Assembly: GCF_049276915.1 (NCBI RefSeq)
Contig: NZ_JBASXK010000031.1
Location: forward strand, 1 to 64,000
Length of the DNA: 64,000 nt
Origin: Aestuariivita sp049276915
Lineage (GTDB): Bacteria > Pseudomonadota > Alphaproteobacteria > Rhodobacterales > Rhodobacteraceae
Reading direction: 5' to 3'
The notes below the pieces were generated by a model. It searched no databases. It saw nothing but the letters and a program-made list of their open reading frames with translations, and had not been told where the DNA came from. Of the stretch, positions 24,382-33,349 are shown one piece after another. Positions within the stretch are counted from its first letter, which is position 1. Every line of letters begins with the position of its first letter. The position numbers were made by a program, and so were the translations under genes.

Positions 24382-24992
24382 GCGCCGTAGCGGGCCAGAA
24401 ACGTGTCCACCGCGCCATCTATGACCCGCGTGACTTCTTCTTCCGAGAAGGACGGGTCGATGTTGAACACCCAACGTGGGAAGAGATCGGCTTTGCACAG
24501 CTCGGCAAACTGATCCGCCGCCAGGTCCAGATCATCTATTTGCAACTCGCCCCGGGACACGGCATCGGCCAGATACATCTTCATGCGCGCGCGCACCATC
24601 ATGGGACCGGACTCATAGAACTGGCGGCCGAGATCGGGAAACCGGTCCGCCTCGGCCACACAGATTCGAAACACCCGCTGGCCGAAATCCGACAGGATGA
24701 AACCCAGCATGTGACGCGCGGCATTGCTCAAGACCTCGCGCGGGGTCGCGGCAGAGTTGATCTTCTGTATGGATTCCTCGCCAAGGCGGACGCACTCGAG
24801 CCGGGCCACTTCCATGAACAGGAGCCGTTTGTCGGGGAAATAGCTGTAGAGAGTCGCCTTGGACACGCCAGCGGCCCTGGCGATGTCATCCACGCTGGCC
24901 CCCTCGAAGCCGTCGGCCAGAAACACCTCTCGGGCACCCGCAAGCACCTGGTCGAATTTGCGACCTGTCCGCACGATCTCAGCTGCTTGCAA
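24378..24992 (-). CDS. TetR/AcrR family transcriptional regulator
   Basis: Read from the TTG at 24992 this is a 204-aa TetR family protein. The helix-turn-helix (SVDDIARAAGVSKATLYSYFPDK) is at about residues 32-54, followed by a ligand-binding domain. The frame remains open to an ATG at 25079, but the TTG has a strong GGAGGGG ribosome site 5 bases upstream. A sigma-70-like promoter lies inside the extra 29 codons, and the resulting length suits the family. The gene is divergent from the AEC transporter at 25134 and probably regulates it or itself. It is convergent with the NYN gene (stop codons overlap). Confidence 0.88.
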   Translation of the reverse strand: MQAAEIVRTGRKFDQVLAGAREVFLADGFEGASVDDIARAAGVSKATLYSYFPDKRLLFMEVARLECVRLGEESIQKINSAATPREVLSNAARHMLGFILSDFGQRVFRICVAEADRFPDLGRQFYESGPMMVRARMKMYLADAVSRGELQIDDLDLAADQFAELCKADLFPRWVFNIDPSFSEEEVTRVIDGAVDTFLARYGA

Positions 24993-25022
24993 GATGTCCC
25001 CTCCGAAACACGCCTGAGGTTC

Positions 25023-25051
25023 AGTATATAAACTGACCGGTTCAGCTTCAA
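25023..25051 (-). promoter_or_regulatory. Sigma-70-like promoter and operator-like palindrome for the tetR gene
   Basis: On the minus strand TTGAAG (plus 25046-25051) and TATACT (plus 25023-25028) are exactly 17 bases apart. The spacer contains CTGAACCGGTCAG, an imperfect palindrome around ACCGGT that overlaps the promoter as an autoregulatory TetR operator would. The start codon at 24992 lies 30 bases downstream. Confidence 0.55.
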
Positions 25052-25133
25052 CTGATTGCGTGCGGGTGATATTTTGCATGTTGGTTCCTTGCCGTCTCTT
25101 GCACAGGCGTGTTCAAGTCCGTAACCCTCGGGC

Positions 25134-26069
25134 ATGGTCGAAATCTTTCTGCGAACCGTTCCGTTCTTTGCGCTGATCGGCCTGGGTTACTGGGCTGGCC
25201 GCACGCGCTTTTTCACCCAGGAAGCGACCGCATATCTCACCAAATTCGTTTTTTACTTTGCGCTGTCCGCAATGCTGTTTCGCTTTTCCGCGAACCTGTC
25301 CTTTGAAGAGGTGTTCAACGGCAACCTTGTCCTTGGCTATCTCTGGGGAACCGCCTTTGTCTATGGCATCGCCACCTTCGTGGCGTTCCTGCGCAAGCTG
25401 GATGTGGCAACGGCCGCGATCGAGGCGCAATGCGCGGCAATCGGCAACACGGGCTTTCTTGGCATTCCGATGCTGGCCGTGATTTTTGGCGAGGCCGCCA
25501 TCGGGCCTGTGATGTTGGTTCTGGCAGTCGATCTGATCGTGTTCTCGAGTCTGATCGTCATTCTGATCACGGGATCGCGCGATGGGCGCATGAGCCTGTC
25601 GATCCTGCGCACTGTCAGCCTGGGCCTGCTGAAGAACCCGATGATCGTGGCGATTTCTCTGGGTCTGTTGTGGTCCGCCTTCAGCATCCCCATCCCGGAT
25701 CCGATGAATGAATTCCTGTTGATCCTCGGGGCAGCCGCCACACCCGGCGCGCTGTTTGCCATTGGTGCGTCGCTGGCCTCTAAATCCGCCGAACGCTTTC
25801 AGGTGGCCCTGTGGTTGAGCTTTTGCAAACTCGCCATCCACCCCGTCTGTGTGGCCATTGGCGTGTTGTATATCTTTCCGATTGATCCGTTTTCAGCCGC
25901 GGTTGTGATCTCGGCGGCGGCCCTGCCGGTGGCGGGGAATGTTTTCATTCTGGCCCTGCATTACAACGCGGCACCGCAACGGGCGTCGGCGGCGATCTTC
26001 ATTTCGACGGTCCTGTCGATCCTGACGGTGTCACTGACGATTGCCTGGGTGAGTGTTCCCCTGGGCTGA
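25134..26069 (+). CDS. AEC family transporter
   Basis: This 311-aa integral membrane protein has about 10 hydrophobic helices and the layout of the auxin efflux carrier (AEC, Mem_trans) family, which in bacteria carries organic acids or amino acids. The N-terminal helix FFALIGLGYWAGR is followed by TAYLTKFVFYFALSAMLF. The middle helices show the family's NTGFLGIPML motif (about residue 103), and GAAATPGALFAIGASL occurs near residue 201. It is divergent from the TetR regulator, whose operator-like palindrome lies in the shared region. The substrate cannot be predicted. Confidence 0.88.
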   Translation: MVEIFLRTVPFFALIGLGYWAGRTRFFTQEATAYLTKFVFYFALSAMLFRFSANLSFEEVFNGNLVLGYLWGTAFVYGIATFVAFLRKLDVATAAIEAQCAAIGNTGFLGIPMLAVIFGEAAIGPVMLVLAVDLIVFSSLIVILITGSRDGRMSLSILRTVSLGLLKNPMIVAISLGLLWSAFSIPIPDPMNEFLLILGAAATPGALFAIGASLASKSAERFQVALWLSFCKLAIHPVCVAIGVLYIFPIDPFSAAVVISAAALPVAGNVFILALHYNAAPQRASAAIFISTVLSILTVSLTIAWVSVPLG

Positions 26070-26129
26070 GGCGTTGCCAATTCGCACAGCACTGGTATTC
26101 CTTGGCCCGAACAGATGCAGGAGAGCACG

Positions 26130-26960
26130 ATGAAAACGGTATCCCAGAACAAGGCCTTCGGGGGCGTGCAAGGCGTCTATTCGCATGACTCGACCGCGTG
26201 CGGCTGTGACATGACCTTCGGCCTGTTCCTGCCCGAAGAAGCCGAAGACGGCCCCGTTCCGGTGCTGTGGTACCTCTCGGGGCTGACATGCACCCATGAA
26301 AACGCCATGGTCAAAGCCGGAGCACAATCCTGGGCGGCCGAGCATGGCATTGCCCTGGTCTTTCCGGACACGTCTCCGCGCGGTGACGACGTGGCGGATG
26401 ATGATGCCTATGATCTGGGCCAGGGTGCCGGCTTTTATGTCAACGCCACGCAAAAGCCATGGGCTCCGCATTTCCAGATGTGGGATTATGTGGCCGAGGA
26501 ACTGCCGGCCCTGCTGGCTGGAAGTTTCGCGATCGACCCCGAGCGCCAGGCGATCACCGGTCATTCCATGGGTGGTCACGGAGCCTTGACGCTTGCGATG
26601 AACCTGCCAGGGCGGTTCCGATCCGTTTCGGCGTTCGCTCCGATTTGTCATCCCACGGCAAGTGACTGGGGCCGCAAGCAACTGGCCGAGTATCTCGGGC
26701 CGGACGAAAGCAAATGGGCGCGCCATGATGCGACGCTCTTGATGCGCGAGACAGGCTTTGACGGACCGATACTGACCGATACCGGAACCGCTGATCAGTT
26801 CTATGATCTGCTGCAGACACATGCGCTGGCCGAAGCGGTGGCAAAGCGCGGACAACAGGCGCAGATCAGGTTCCAGCCCAGATATGATCACAGCTATTTC
26901 TTTGTATCGACCTTCATAGAAGATCACATCGCGTTCCATGCTGACGCGCTTTATGCATGA
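26130..26960 (+). CDS. fghA: S-formylglutathione hydrolase
   Basis: This 276-aa esterase of the FghA family hydrolyses S-formylglutathione to formate and glutathione. The nucleophile elbow GHSMGGHGAL places the catalytic Ser near residue 146. LWYLSGLTCTHEN, SPRGDDVADD, FYVNATQKPW and the C-terminal PRYDHSYFFVSTFIEDH (catalytic His) are conserved in the family. AGGAGAG lies 6 bases before ATG 26130, which favours this over a start 15 bases upstream. It leads a tight plus-strand run (26130-29878) whose members overlap by 4 bases each. The overlap with the next gene suggests co-transcription, but the functional link to formaldehyde oxidation is only with frmA and fdhA. Confidence 0.94.
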   Translation: MKTVSQNKAFGGVQGVYSHDSTACGCDMTFGLFLPEEAEDGPVPVLWYLSGLTCTHENAMVKAGAQSWAAEHGIALVFPDTSPRGDDVADDDAYDLGQGAGFYVNATQKPWAPHFQMWDYVAEELPALLAGSFAIDPERQAITGHSMGGHGALTLAMNLPGRFRSVSAFAPICHPTASDWGRKQLAEYLGPDESKWARHDATLLMRETGFDGPILTDTGTADQFYDLLQTHALAEAVAKRGQQAQIRFQPRYDHSYFFVSTFIEDHIAFHADALYA

Positions 26961-27418
26961 CCGTCATCTACATTGATGCTGATGCCTGCCCGGTCAAAGC
27001 CGAGGCAGAACGCGTGGCGACCCGCCATCGCCTCGCGATGAAGATCGTCTCGAACGGTGGCCTGCGCCCGTCGCAAAATCCCTTCATCGAACATGTCATC
27101 GTTGCCGAAGGCCCGGATGAGGCAGATATGTGGATCGCGGATCGTTGTGGCAAAGGTGATGTTGTCGTGACCGGCGACATCCCTCTGGCGGCCAAATGCG
27201 TGGCCACTGGCGCGCGGGTGCTGCGCCATAACGGCGAGGCGTTCACACCAGCCAATATCGGCCAGCAACTTGCCATGCGTGACCTGATGGCAGATCTGCG
27301 CGCCGCCAACCCCCTGGGCGCAGGCGGTGGCGGGCGCGGCTTTACAAAGGCGGACCGCTCCCGTTTTCTGGAGGCGCTTGAGCGTGAGATCCGCGCGGCA
27401 CAAAAGGACAAGACATGA
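26957..27418 (+). CDS. YaiI/YqxD family (DUF188) protein
   Basis: This 153-aa protein of the UPF0178 (YaiI/YqxD) family has the N-terminal IYIDADACPVKAEAERVA motif, the TGDIPLAAKC segment, and the Gly-rich GAGGGGRGFTKADRSRFLEAL tail that ends members of this family. The fold is PIN-like and a nucleic-acid function has been suggested, but no activity is established. It overlaps the fghA stop and the HAD gene start by 4 bases each, so it is translationally coupled to both. Confidence 0.9.
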   Translation: MTVIYIDADACPVKAEAERVATRHRLAMKIVSNGGLRPSQNPFIEHVIVAEGPDEADMWIADRCGKGDVVVTGDIPLAAKCVATGARVLRHNGEAFTPANIGQQLAMRDLMADLRAANPLGAGGGGRGFTKADRSRFLEALEREIRAAQKDKT

Positions 27419-28035
27419 CACCCCAGGCAGTTGTTTTTGACATCGGAAACGTGCTGATCGAATGGCAACCCGAACGATTTTATGACTCGGTCATCGGTTC
27501 GGAACGTCGCAAGGCGATGTTTGCCGCCGTCGATCTGCACGGCATGAATGACAAGGTGGATACCGGACATCACTTCACCGAAACGGTCTATGGAACGGCG
27601 GAAGACTACCCCGAGTGGCGCGATGAGATCCGTATGTGGCATGACCACTGGATCGAGATGGCCTCGCCGGTGATCGACCATTCCGTTAGACTGATGTCCG
27701 CGTTGCAGACCAAGGGCGTGCCGGTTTTCAGCCTGACCAACTTTGGCATTCAAAGCTATGATTTCGCGGCGACGCATTACCCGTTCCTGCGCGCATTCGA
27801 TCGCGATTACATCTCGGGACATATGGGGGTGATCAAACCCGATGCCCGCATCTTCGAGATGCTGGAGCAGTCCTGCGGTATCCCCCCCGCGTACCTGCTC
27901 TTTACCGATGATCGTCCCGACAACATTGCGGCGGCACAGGCGCGTGGCTGGCAGGTACATCTCTTTGAAGGACCTCAGGGCTGGGCCGAGCGTTTGGTCT
28001 CTGCCGGTCTTCTGACACAGGAGGAAGCCGCATGA
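27415..28035 (+). CDS. HAD family hydrolase
   Basis: This 206-aa haloacid dehalogenase superfamily protein carries motif I FDIGNVL (nucleophile Asp at residue 9), motif II SLTN near residue 104, motif III Lys in GVIKPDARIF, and motif IV FTDDRPDNI. The DxGNV form of motif I is common in YihX-like sugar phosphatases. In haloacid dehalogenases and most phosphatases the position two after the nucleophile is Asp. A small-molecule phosphatase is the best guess. It overlaps YaiI and the ornithine-cyclodeaminase-like gene by 4 bases each. Confidence 0.86.
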   Translation: MTPQAVVFDIGNVLIEWQPERFYDSVIGSERRKAMFAAVDLHGMNDKVDTGHHFTETVYGTAEDYPEWRDEIRMWHDHWIEMASPVIDHSVRLMSALQTKGVPVFSLTNFGIQSYDFAATHYPFLRAFDRDYISGHMGVIKPDARIFEMLEQSCGIPPAYLLFTDDRPDNIAAAQARGWQVHLFEGPQGWAERLVSAGLLTQEEAA

Positions 28036-28949
28036 GCATTCCGTCAATCTCGTTCCAACAAGGCGAGGCGCTTATGGATTGGATCGGCCTGACCGAGGCG
28101 ATGGTGGCCGGTCACGCCCTGCCCAAGGCCGAGGTCGGTGACACGTTCCTGTATCGGGGATCGGACACGGTCCTGTCGCGTGCCGCATGGATCGACGGGA
28201 TGGGCATGGCGGTCAAGACAGCAACGATCTTTCCGGGCAACCCTGCGAAGAACCTGCCGATGGTGAATGGAGGCGTGTGTCTTTACTCGGACACGCAAGG
28301 CACTCTGGAAGCGCTGGTTGATTTCCATCTGATCACGAAATGGAAGACCGCAGGAGACAGCCTGCTGGCCGCATTGCGGCTGGCACCCGAAGGGGCGTCG
28401 CGCATCCTGATCGTGGGGGCCGGAACCGTCGGGGCCTCTCTGATCGAAGCCTTTGGAGCCGGGTTTCCCGACGCGGGATTCACCGTGTGGAACAGAACGC
28501 AGGCCTCAGCCGAAACTCTGGCCGCCCGATATCCCGGGACAGCCGTGGCAACAGACCTTGAGGCCGCCGTGGCCGAGGCCGACATCATCCTGACCGCCAC
28601 AATGTCGTCAGAACCCGTCATCAAGGGCGCATGGCTGCGCCCCGGTCAGCATCTCAACATGATCGGTGCATATAAACACGATATGCGCGAAGCCGATGAC
28701 GAGGCGATCCGGCGGAGCAAGCTTTATGTGGACAGCTTCGAAACCACCATCGGCCATATCGGTGAAATCGAAACCCCGTTGCAAACCGGGGTCATCGGCC
28801 GACAAGACATTCTGGCCGACTATTACGCGATCGGTGCCTTCAAACGCGGTGGCCCCGATGAGATCACGCTGTTCAAGAACGGCGGCGGTGCTCATCTGGA
28901 CCTGATGACATCGCGATATGTGCTGGATCGGTGGCGCGCGGCGCAATGA
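28032..28949 (+). CDS. Ornithine cyclodeaminase/mu-crystallin family protein
   Basis: This 305-aa protein belongs to the ornithine cyclodeaminase/mu-crystallin family. The NAD(P)-binding motif ILIVGAGTVGASLIEAF is at about residues 133-149, followed by FTVWNRTQ. The N-terminal substrate part shows AVKTATIFPGNP (the Lys of the active site) and MVNGGVCLYSDTQGTLEALVD. The C-terminal LNMIGAYKHDMREADDEAI is also conserved. Family members act on ornithine, alanine, Delta1-pyrroline-2-carboxylate or related imino acids, and the precise substrate cannot be set by sequence. The start overlaps the HAD gene by 4 bases, and its own stop overlaps the hydrolase start. Confidence 0.88.
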   Translation: MSIPSISFQQGEALMDWIGLTEAMVAGHALPKAEVGDTFLYRGSDTVLSRAAWIDGMGMAVKTATIFPGNPAKNLPMVNGGVCLYSDTQGTLEALVDFHLITKWKTAGDSLLAALRLAPEGASRILIVGAGTVGASLIEAFGAGFPDAGFTVWNRTQASAETLAARYPGTAVATDLEAAVAEADIILTATMSSEPVIKGAWLRPGQHLNMIGAYKHDMREADDEAIRRSKLYVDSFETTIGHIGEIETPLQTGVIGRQDILADYYAIGAFKRGGPDEITLFKNGGGAHLDLMTSRYVLDRWRAAQ

Positions 28950-29878
28950 TCTGGATCGGCATTGCCTTCATCCTCATCGGCATAGCGGTCTGGCCGTTTC
29001 GTCTGGAACGCCAGCGCAAAGTCATGGAGGGTGCGGCGCGCGATGGCGCGCCGGGCCAGTTTGTCGACCTGTCGGATGGCACCACCCATTATGAATGGCT
29101 GGGACCACCGGATGGCCCGGTGGTGGTCTGCATCCACGGCCTGACCACGCCCTCGTTCGTCTGGAAAGGGCTGGCTTCGGGGCTGGCGGCACTGGGCTAT
29201 CGGATATTGATCTATGACCTCTTTGGCCGGGGCTATTCGGATCGACCCGCCGGACTGCAGGACAGCGCCTTCTTCATCCGCCAATTGAACGAACTTCTGG
29301 CGTCTCAGAAGGTCGAGACTGGCCTGACGGTGCTGGGATATTCCATGGGCGGCGCCATTGCCACGGCCTTTGGTGCCGCCCATCCTGACCGGATCCGCCA
29401 GCTTGTTCTTATCGCCCCGGCGGGAATTCGTTTGCCTGCCATGACATTTCAACGACGCCTGCTGAATTGGCCCTTTCTGGGCGATTGGATGATGCTGCTG
29501 CTTTACCCGAAGATACAGCGCAAAGGGGTCGAGGAAGAACGCGATCTTCCAAGCTCGGTGCCCGATATCTGCGACAGGATACTGGTCGAGCTGGAGTATC
29601 GCGGTTACCTGCCGTCGGTATTGGCAAGCTTGCGCGGCATCCTGTCAGCCCCGCTCAGGGCCGAGCATGAGGTGATTTCTCAAGCCGGCCTTCCCGTGCT
29701 GTGCCTTCTTGGCGAAACGGATCCCCTGATTCCGCCCGCGGTTGCCGCCCCGCTGAGCGACTGGAACCCCAGCGCCCGTGTAGAGGTGATCGCGGGCTCA
29801 GGGCACGGCCTGCCCTATACCCATACCAGAGACACCCTTGCCCGGATCAAGGATTTCCTGGCCCCCGTGGCCAAGTGA
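28946..29878 (+). CDS. Membrane-anchored alpha/beta hydrolase
   Basis: This 310-aa alpha/beta hydrolase has an N-terminal hydrophobic segment (MIWIGIAFILIGIAVWPF) that should anchor it in the inner membrane. The hydrolase domain shows the oxyanion HGLTTPSF near residue 66, the nucleophile elbow GYSMGGA near residue 135, and a C-terminal catalytic-type His in GSGHGLPYTH. The ATG at 28946 overlaps the ornithine-cyclodeaminase-like stop by 4 bases. A longer frame from 28931 is less likely. The substrate is unknown and the family contains esterases and lipases of many kinds. Confidence 0.86.
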   Translation: MIWIGIAFILIGIAVWPFRLERQRKVMEGAARDGAPGQFVDLSDGTTHYEWLGPPDGPVVVCIHGLTTPSFVWKGLASGLAALGYRILIYDLFGRGYSDRPAGLQDSAFFIRQLNELLASQKVETGLTVLGYSMGGAIATAFGAAHPDRIRQLVLIAPAGIRLPAMTFQRRLLNWPFLGDWMMLLLYPKIQRKGVEEERDLPSSVPDICDRILVELEYRGYLPSVLASLRGILSAPLRAEHEVISQAGLPVLCLLGETDPLIPPAVAAPLSDWNPSARVEVIAGSGHGLPYTHTRDTLARIKDFLAPVAK

Positions 29879-29957
29879 ACCAGCATGTCTTGCCCACGAC
29901 ATCACGAAAACTCACGTGCCGCTTTTCAATTGCTCCCGGCAAGGCTAGGGCTTTGAC

Positions 29958-31016
29958 ATGTCTACCGTTTCAGAGCTTTACAACGCCCGAGTGGCTGACG
30001 GCACATTACGCGCAGATCCCGCACAAAGCGCGGTTCTGCCCGAGTTCGAACGACTCCGCTCTGCCCTCGCCGCACCGGTGAGGAAGGGATTCTTTCGCCG
30101 TGCACCGGAACCGCCCAAAGGGCTCTATCTCTGGGGCGGCGTAGGGCGCGGAAAATCCATGCTGATGGATCTGTTTGTCGATGCCTTGGGCGACATCCCC
30201 GCACGGCGCGTCCATTTCCATGCCTTCATGCAAGAGATCCACGCAGCGATGCACGAAGCGCGCAAAGACGGCGTTGATGATGCTATCGCTCCGGTGGCCG
30301 CACAGGTTGCAGCATCAGTTCGACTTTTGGCCTTTGACGAAATGCAGATCAGCGACATCACCGATGCGATGATCGTCGGGCGCCTGTTCGAAGCCTTGTT
30401 CGCAGCCGGTGTCACGGTGGTTACGACATCAAACCGGGTGCCGGATGATCTCTACAAACACGGGCTCAATCGTCAGATATTTCTGCCCTTCATCGACATG
30501 ATCAAGGACAGGATGGTCGTCTGGGAACTCAAAAGCCCGACCGATTACCGTCAGAACCGCCTGGAAGGCAGCCCGGTCTATTTCACTCCGATCGGCCCCG
30601 AGACCCGCGCCGCGATCTCTCAGGTCTGGCTGGATCTGTCAGGCGGGCCAGCATCCGAACTCGTGCTGCCTGTCCAGGGCCGCGCGGTGGTTCTGCCGGC
30701 GTTTCGCAACGGCGTCGCACGCGCCACGTTCTATGATCTGTGCGGCAAACCTCTTGGTCCTGCCGATTATCTTGCAATCGCCAAAGCGGTAAGAGTCCTG
30801 GTGCTCGAAGACATACCGCGTCTGTCACGATCCAATTTCAACGAAGCCAAACGCTTCGTGACGCTGATCGACGCGCTTTACGAGGCGCGCGTGCGACTTG
30901 TGTGCTCGGCCGCCGCTGTACCCGAAATGCTCTATGTCGAAGGCGAAGGCACGTTCGAATTCGAACGCACCGCAAGCCGCCTTCGTGAAATGCAGGCCCA
31001 GGATTGGGGCCAGTAA
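29958..31016 (+). CDS. zapE: Cell division ATPase ZapE (AFG1 family)
   Basis: This 352-aa AFG1-like ATPase carries Walker A GGVGRGKSMLMD near residue 60 and Walker B LAFDEMQISD near residue 122, then TTSNRVPDDLYKHGLNRQ with the sensor-1 Asn region. In E. coli ZapE associates with the Z-ring and is needed under low-oxygen growth. In mitochondria the AFG1 homologue serves respiratory chain protein quality control. It is convergent with folC (62-base gap holding a copy of the dispersed motif). Upstream is a 79-base gap to the hydrolase gene. Confidence 0.92.
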   Translation: MSTVSELYNARVADGTLRADPAQSAVLPEFERLRSALAAPVRKGFFRRAPEPPKGLYLWGGVGRGKSMLMDLFVDALGDIPARRVHFHAFMQEIHAAMHEARKDGVDDAIAPVAAQVAASVRLLAFDEMQISDITDAMIVGRLFEALFAAGVTVVTTSNRVPDDLYKHGLNRQIFLPFIDMIKDRMVVWELKSPTDYRQNRLEGSPVYFTPIGPETRAAISQVWLDLSGGPASELVLPVQGRAVVLPAFRNGVARATFYDLCGKPLGPADYLAIAKAVRVLVLEDIPRLSRSNFNEAKRFVTLIDALYEARVRLVCSAAAVPEMLYVEGEGTFEFERTASRLREMQAQDWGQ

Positions 31017-31026
31017 AGCACCGCTG

Positions 31027-31047
31027 CTTCTTTCTGGTTACAAATAC
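31027..31047 (-). repeat. Dispersed intergenic motif, variant 2, copy 2
   Basis: On the minus strand the sequence is GTATTT-N3-ACCAGAAAGAAG with spacer GTA. It lies 10 bases past the zapE stop, in the convergent gap before the folC stop. The same variant is at 55714-55734. Confidence 0.7.
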
Positions 31048-31078
31048 CCGATTCCACCCCCAAATCAGAGGGCCGGAC

Positions 31079-32353
31079 TCAGCCGTTTTCGCGCAGGATG
31101 GATCCGGCAAGATAGAGCGAGCCGCAAATCAGAATCCGGGCGCGCGGGGTGTGCGCAGCAATCGCTTCGACGGCCTCGCGCACGCTGCTTGCAACATGAG
31201 ATGTCACACCCAGATTCGCCGCGATCCGCGCGGTGTCTTCGCCGGGGATCGTATTGGCTTCACCGGGGATCGAAACACCTGTCAGGCTGTCTGCCATCTG
31301 GGCAAGCGGCCCAAGATAGCCAAGGATGTCCTTGGTGTTCAGCATGCCGACAATCAGATGGGTGGGTTTGCGCGGCAGGCCTTTCAGTACGCCTGCCAAT
31401 GCCTGGCCCGCTGCCGGGTTGTGCCCGCCGTCCAGCCAAAGCTCGGCTTCGGGGGCCGCCTCGATCAGGGGGCCTTGTTTCAAGCGTTGCATGCGGGCAG
31501 GCCACTCGGCACGGGTCACGGCCGCTTCGCAGGCGGTCTCGCCTTCACCAAGCGCACGCAATGCGCTGAGTGCGGCACCAGCATTTTGGATCTGGTGCGC
31601 CCCAAGCAGGTTGGGCAAAGGCAGATCCAGCAGGCCGGTTTCATCCTGATAGATCAGGCGTCCGCGCTCTTCCCAGACATGCCAGTGCTGGCCAAATGCC
31701 AGGATCGGAGCACCCAGAGCCTGCGCACGGGCCTCGATCACGTCAAGACCTTCCTCGGCCTGTGGACCGACCACGCAGGGCACAGCGCGCTTGATGATCC
31801 CAGCTTTTTCGCCTGCGATCTTTGGCAGCGTATCTCCAAGGAAGGCTTCGTGATCCATCGAAACCGGCGTGATCACCGTAAGCCGGGGCGTCGCGACAAC
31901 ATTGGTTGCGTCCAGCCGCCCGCCAAGCCCCACTTCCAGCAGGGTATAATCGGCAAAGCTGCGCGAAAAGGCGATGATGGCAGCCACGGTGGTGATCTCG
32001 AAATAGGTGATCGGTTCACCATCATTCGCCTCGTAACACTCATCCAGAACAGCCGTCAGATCCGGTTCCGAAATCAGCGCGCCCGCGACGCGGATACGTT
32101 CGTGAAAGCGCGCCAGATGAGGCGAGGTATAGGCGTGGCATGTCTTGCCCGCCCCCTCGAGCCCCGCGCGGATCATGGCGAGGGTCGAGCCTTTGCCATT
32201 GGTGCCGGCAATATGGATCACCGGGGGCAGGCTGTCTTGCGGGTTACCCAGCGCGTCCAGCAGACGCCAGACACGGTCAAGGGTCAGATCGATGATCTTT
32301 GGGTGGAGCGCCATCATCCGCGCAAGGATGACATCCGATGTAGAGGTGGTCAT
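31079..32353 (-). CDS. folC: Bifunctional folylpolyglutamate/dihydrofolate synthase
   Basis: This 424-aa Mur-ligase-fold enzyme adds glutamate to dihydropteroate and to tetrahydrofolate. The ATP-binding IAGTNGKGSTLAMI is near residue 48, and HAYTSPHLARFHERI follows. FLEVGLGGRLDATN, PVSMDHEAFLG (with the Mg-binding carboxylates) and DGGHNPAAG near residue 308 are all in place. The accD gene overlaps it by 4 bases, the usual accD-folC arrangement in alphaproteobacteria. Its 3' end is convergent with zapE. Confidence 0.95.
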   Translation of the reverse strand: MTTSTSDVILARMMALHPKIIDLTLDRVWRLLDALGNPQDSLPPVIHIAGTNGKGSTLAMIRAGLEGAGKTCHAYTSPHLARFHERIRVAGALISEPDLTAVLDECYEANDGEPITYFEITTVAAIIAFSRSFADYTLLEVGLGGRLDATNVVATPRLTVITPVSMDHEAFLGDTLPKIAGEKAGIIKRAVPCVVGPQAEEGLDVIEARAQALGAPILAFGQHWHVWEERGRLIYQDETGLLDLPLPNLLGAHQIQNAGAALSALRALGEGETACEAAVTRAEWPARMQRLKQGPLIEAAPEAELWLDGGHNPAAGQALAGVLKGLPRKPTHLIVGMLNTKDILGYLGPLAQMADSLTGVSIPGEANTIPGEDTARIAANLGVTSHVASSVREAVEAIAAHTPRARILICGSLYLAGSILRENG

Positions 32354-33288
32354 TCGCTCGGCTGCGCCTTTTCAAGCTCGGGAGCGGGTGTGCCCTCGGG
32401 CTGCGGGTCGGGCTTGGGAAGATCGCCCTTCACTGCCGGAGGCAGGCTCAAGAGCATGCGAAGGACCTTGATCAACTGTTCGCGCATCTCGGTGCGAGGC
32501 GTGACGAGATCCAGCATGCCGTGATCCAGCAGATATTCGGCGCGCTGGAACCCTTCGGGCAGTTTTTCCCGGATTGTCTGTTCGATGACGCGGGGGCCCG
32601 CAAAACAGATCAGCGCACCGGGTTCGGCGATCTGCACATCTCCCAGCATCGCGTATGAGGCAGTCACACCGCCTGTGGTGGGATGAGTCAGAACGACGAC
32701 ATAGGGCAAGCCCGCTTCCTTGAGCATTTGCACCGCAACCGTCGTGCGCGGCATCTGCATCAGGGACAGGATCCCCTCCTGCATGCGCGCGCCACCAGCT
32801 GCCGAAAACAGAACCAGCGGGCGTTTGAGCTTTACCGCTTCCTCGGCTGCGGCGATGATCGCATTGCCCACATACATGCCCATGGAACCGGCCATGAACG
32901 AGAAATCCTGCGCCGCCGCAACGATTGGCGTGCGGCCGATTTCGCCCACGGCCACAAGCATGGCTTCTTTCTCGCCCGTCTGCTTTTGCGCAGCCTTCAT
33001 GCGGTCGGGGTATTTCTTCTGATCGCGGAACCCCAGCGGGTCGGCTATTGGTTCGGGGACGCGCACCTCGGTGAAGATACCGCCATCGAACAGCGCAAAA
33101 AAGCGCTCGCGGGGGGTGATGCCCATGTGATGTCCGCAACTGGTACAGACATTGAGATTTTCCGAAAGTTCGCGATGAAACAGCATGGTGCCACATGCAT
33201 CGCATTTCTGCCAAAGGTTCTCGGGCGTTTCGCGACGCGAGAAGATCGAGTTGATCCGTGGCCGGACGTAGTTGGTAATCCAGTTCAT
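32350..33288 (-). CDS. accD: Acetyl-CoA carboxylase carboxyltransferase subunit beta
   Basis: This 312-aa AccD forms the carboxyltransferase of acetyl-CoA carboxylase together with AccA. An N-terminal zinc finger (Cys at CDACG and CTSCG, residues about 28-52) precedes the crotonase-like core with GGARMQEG and TTGGVTASYAMLGD. A tail rich in Pro, Glu and Lys ends the protein. The ATG at 33288 is preferred to a GTG at 33297 because the family begins MNWI. The 4-base overlap with folC means the two are coupled. AccA is not in the window. Confidence 0.95.
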   Translation of the reverse strand: MNWITNYVRPRINSIFSRRETPENLWQKCDACGTMLFHRELSENLNVCTSCGHHMGITPRERFFALFDGGIFTEVRVPEPIADPLGFRDQKKYPDRMKAAQKQTGEKEAMLVAVGEIGRTPIVAAAQDFSFMAGSMGMYVGNAIIAAAEEAVKLKRPLVLFSAAGGARMQEGILSLMQMPRTTVAVQMLKEAGLPYVVVLTHPTTGGVTASYAMLGDVQIAEPGALICFAGPRVIEQTIREKLPEGFQRAEYLLDHGMLDLVTPRTEMREQLIKVLRMLLSLPPAVKGDLPKPDPQPEGTPAPELEKAQPSE

Positions 33289-33349
33289 GGCCCACACCTT
33301 TGGCGGAATTTCTTCAGGCCCAGATAAGCCGGTTTCAGCGCAATTGCAA

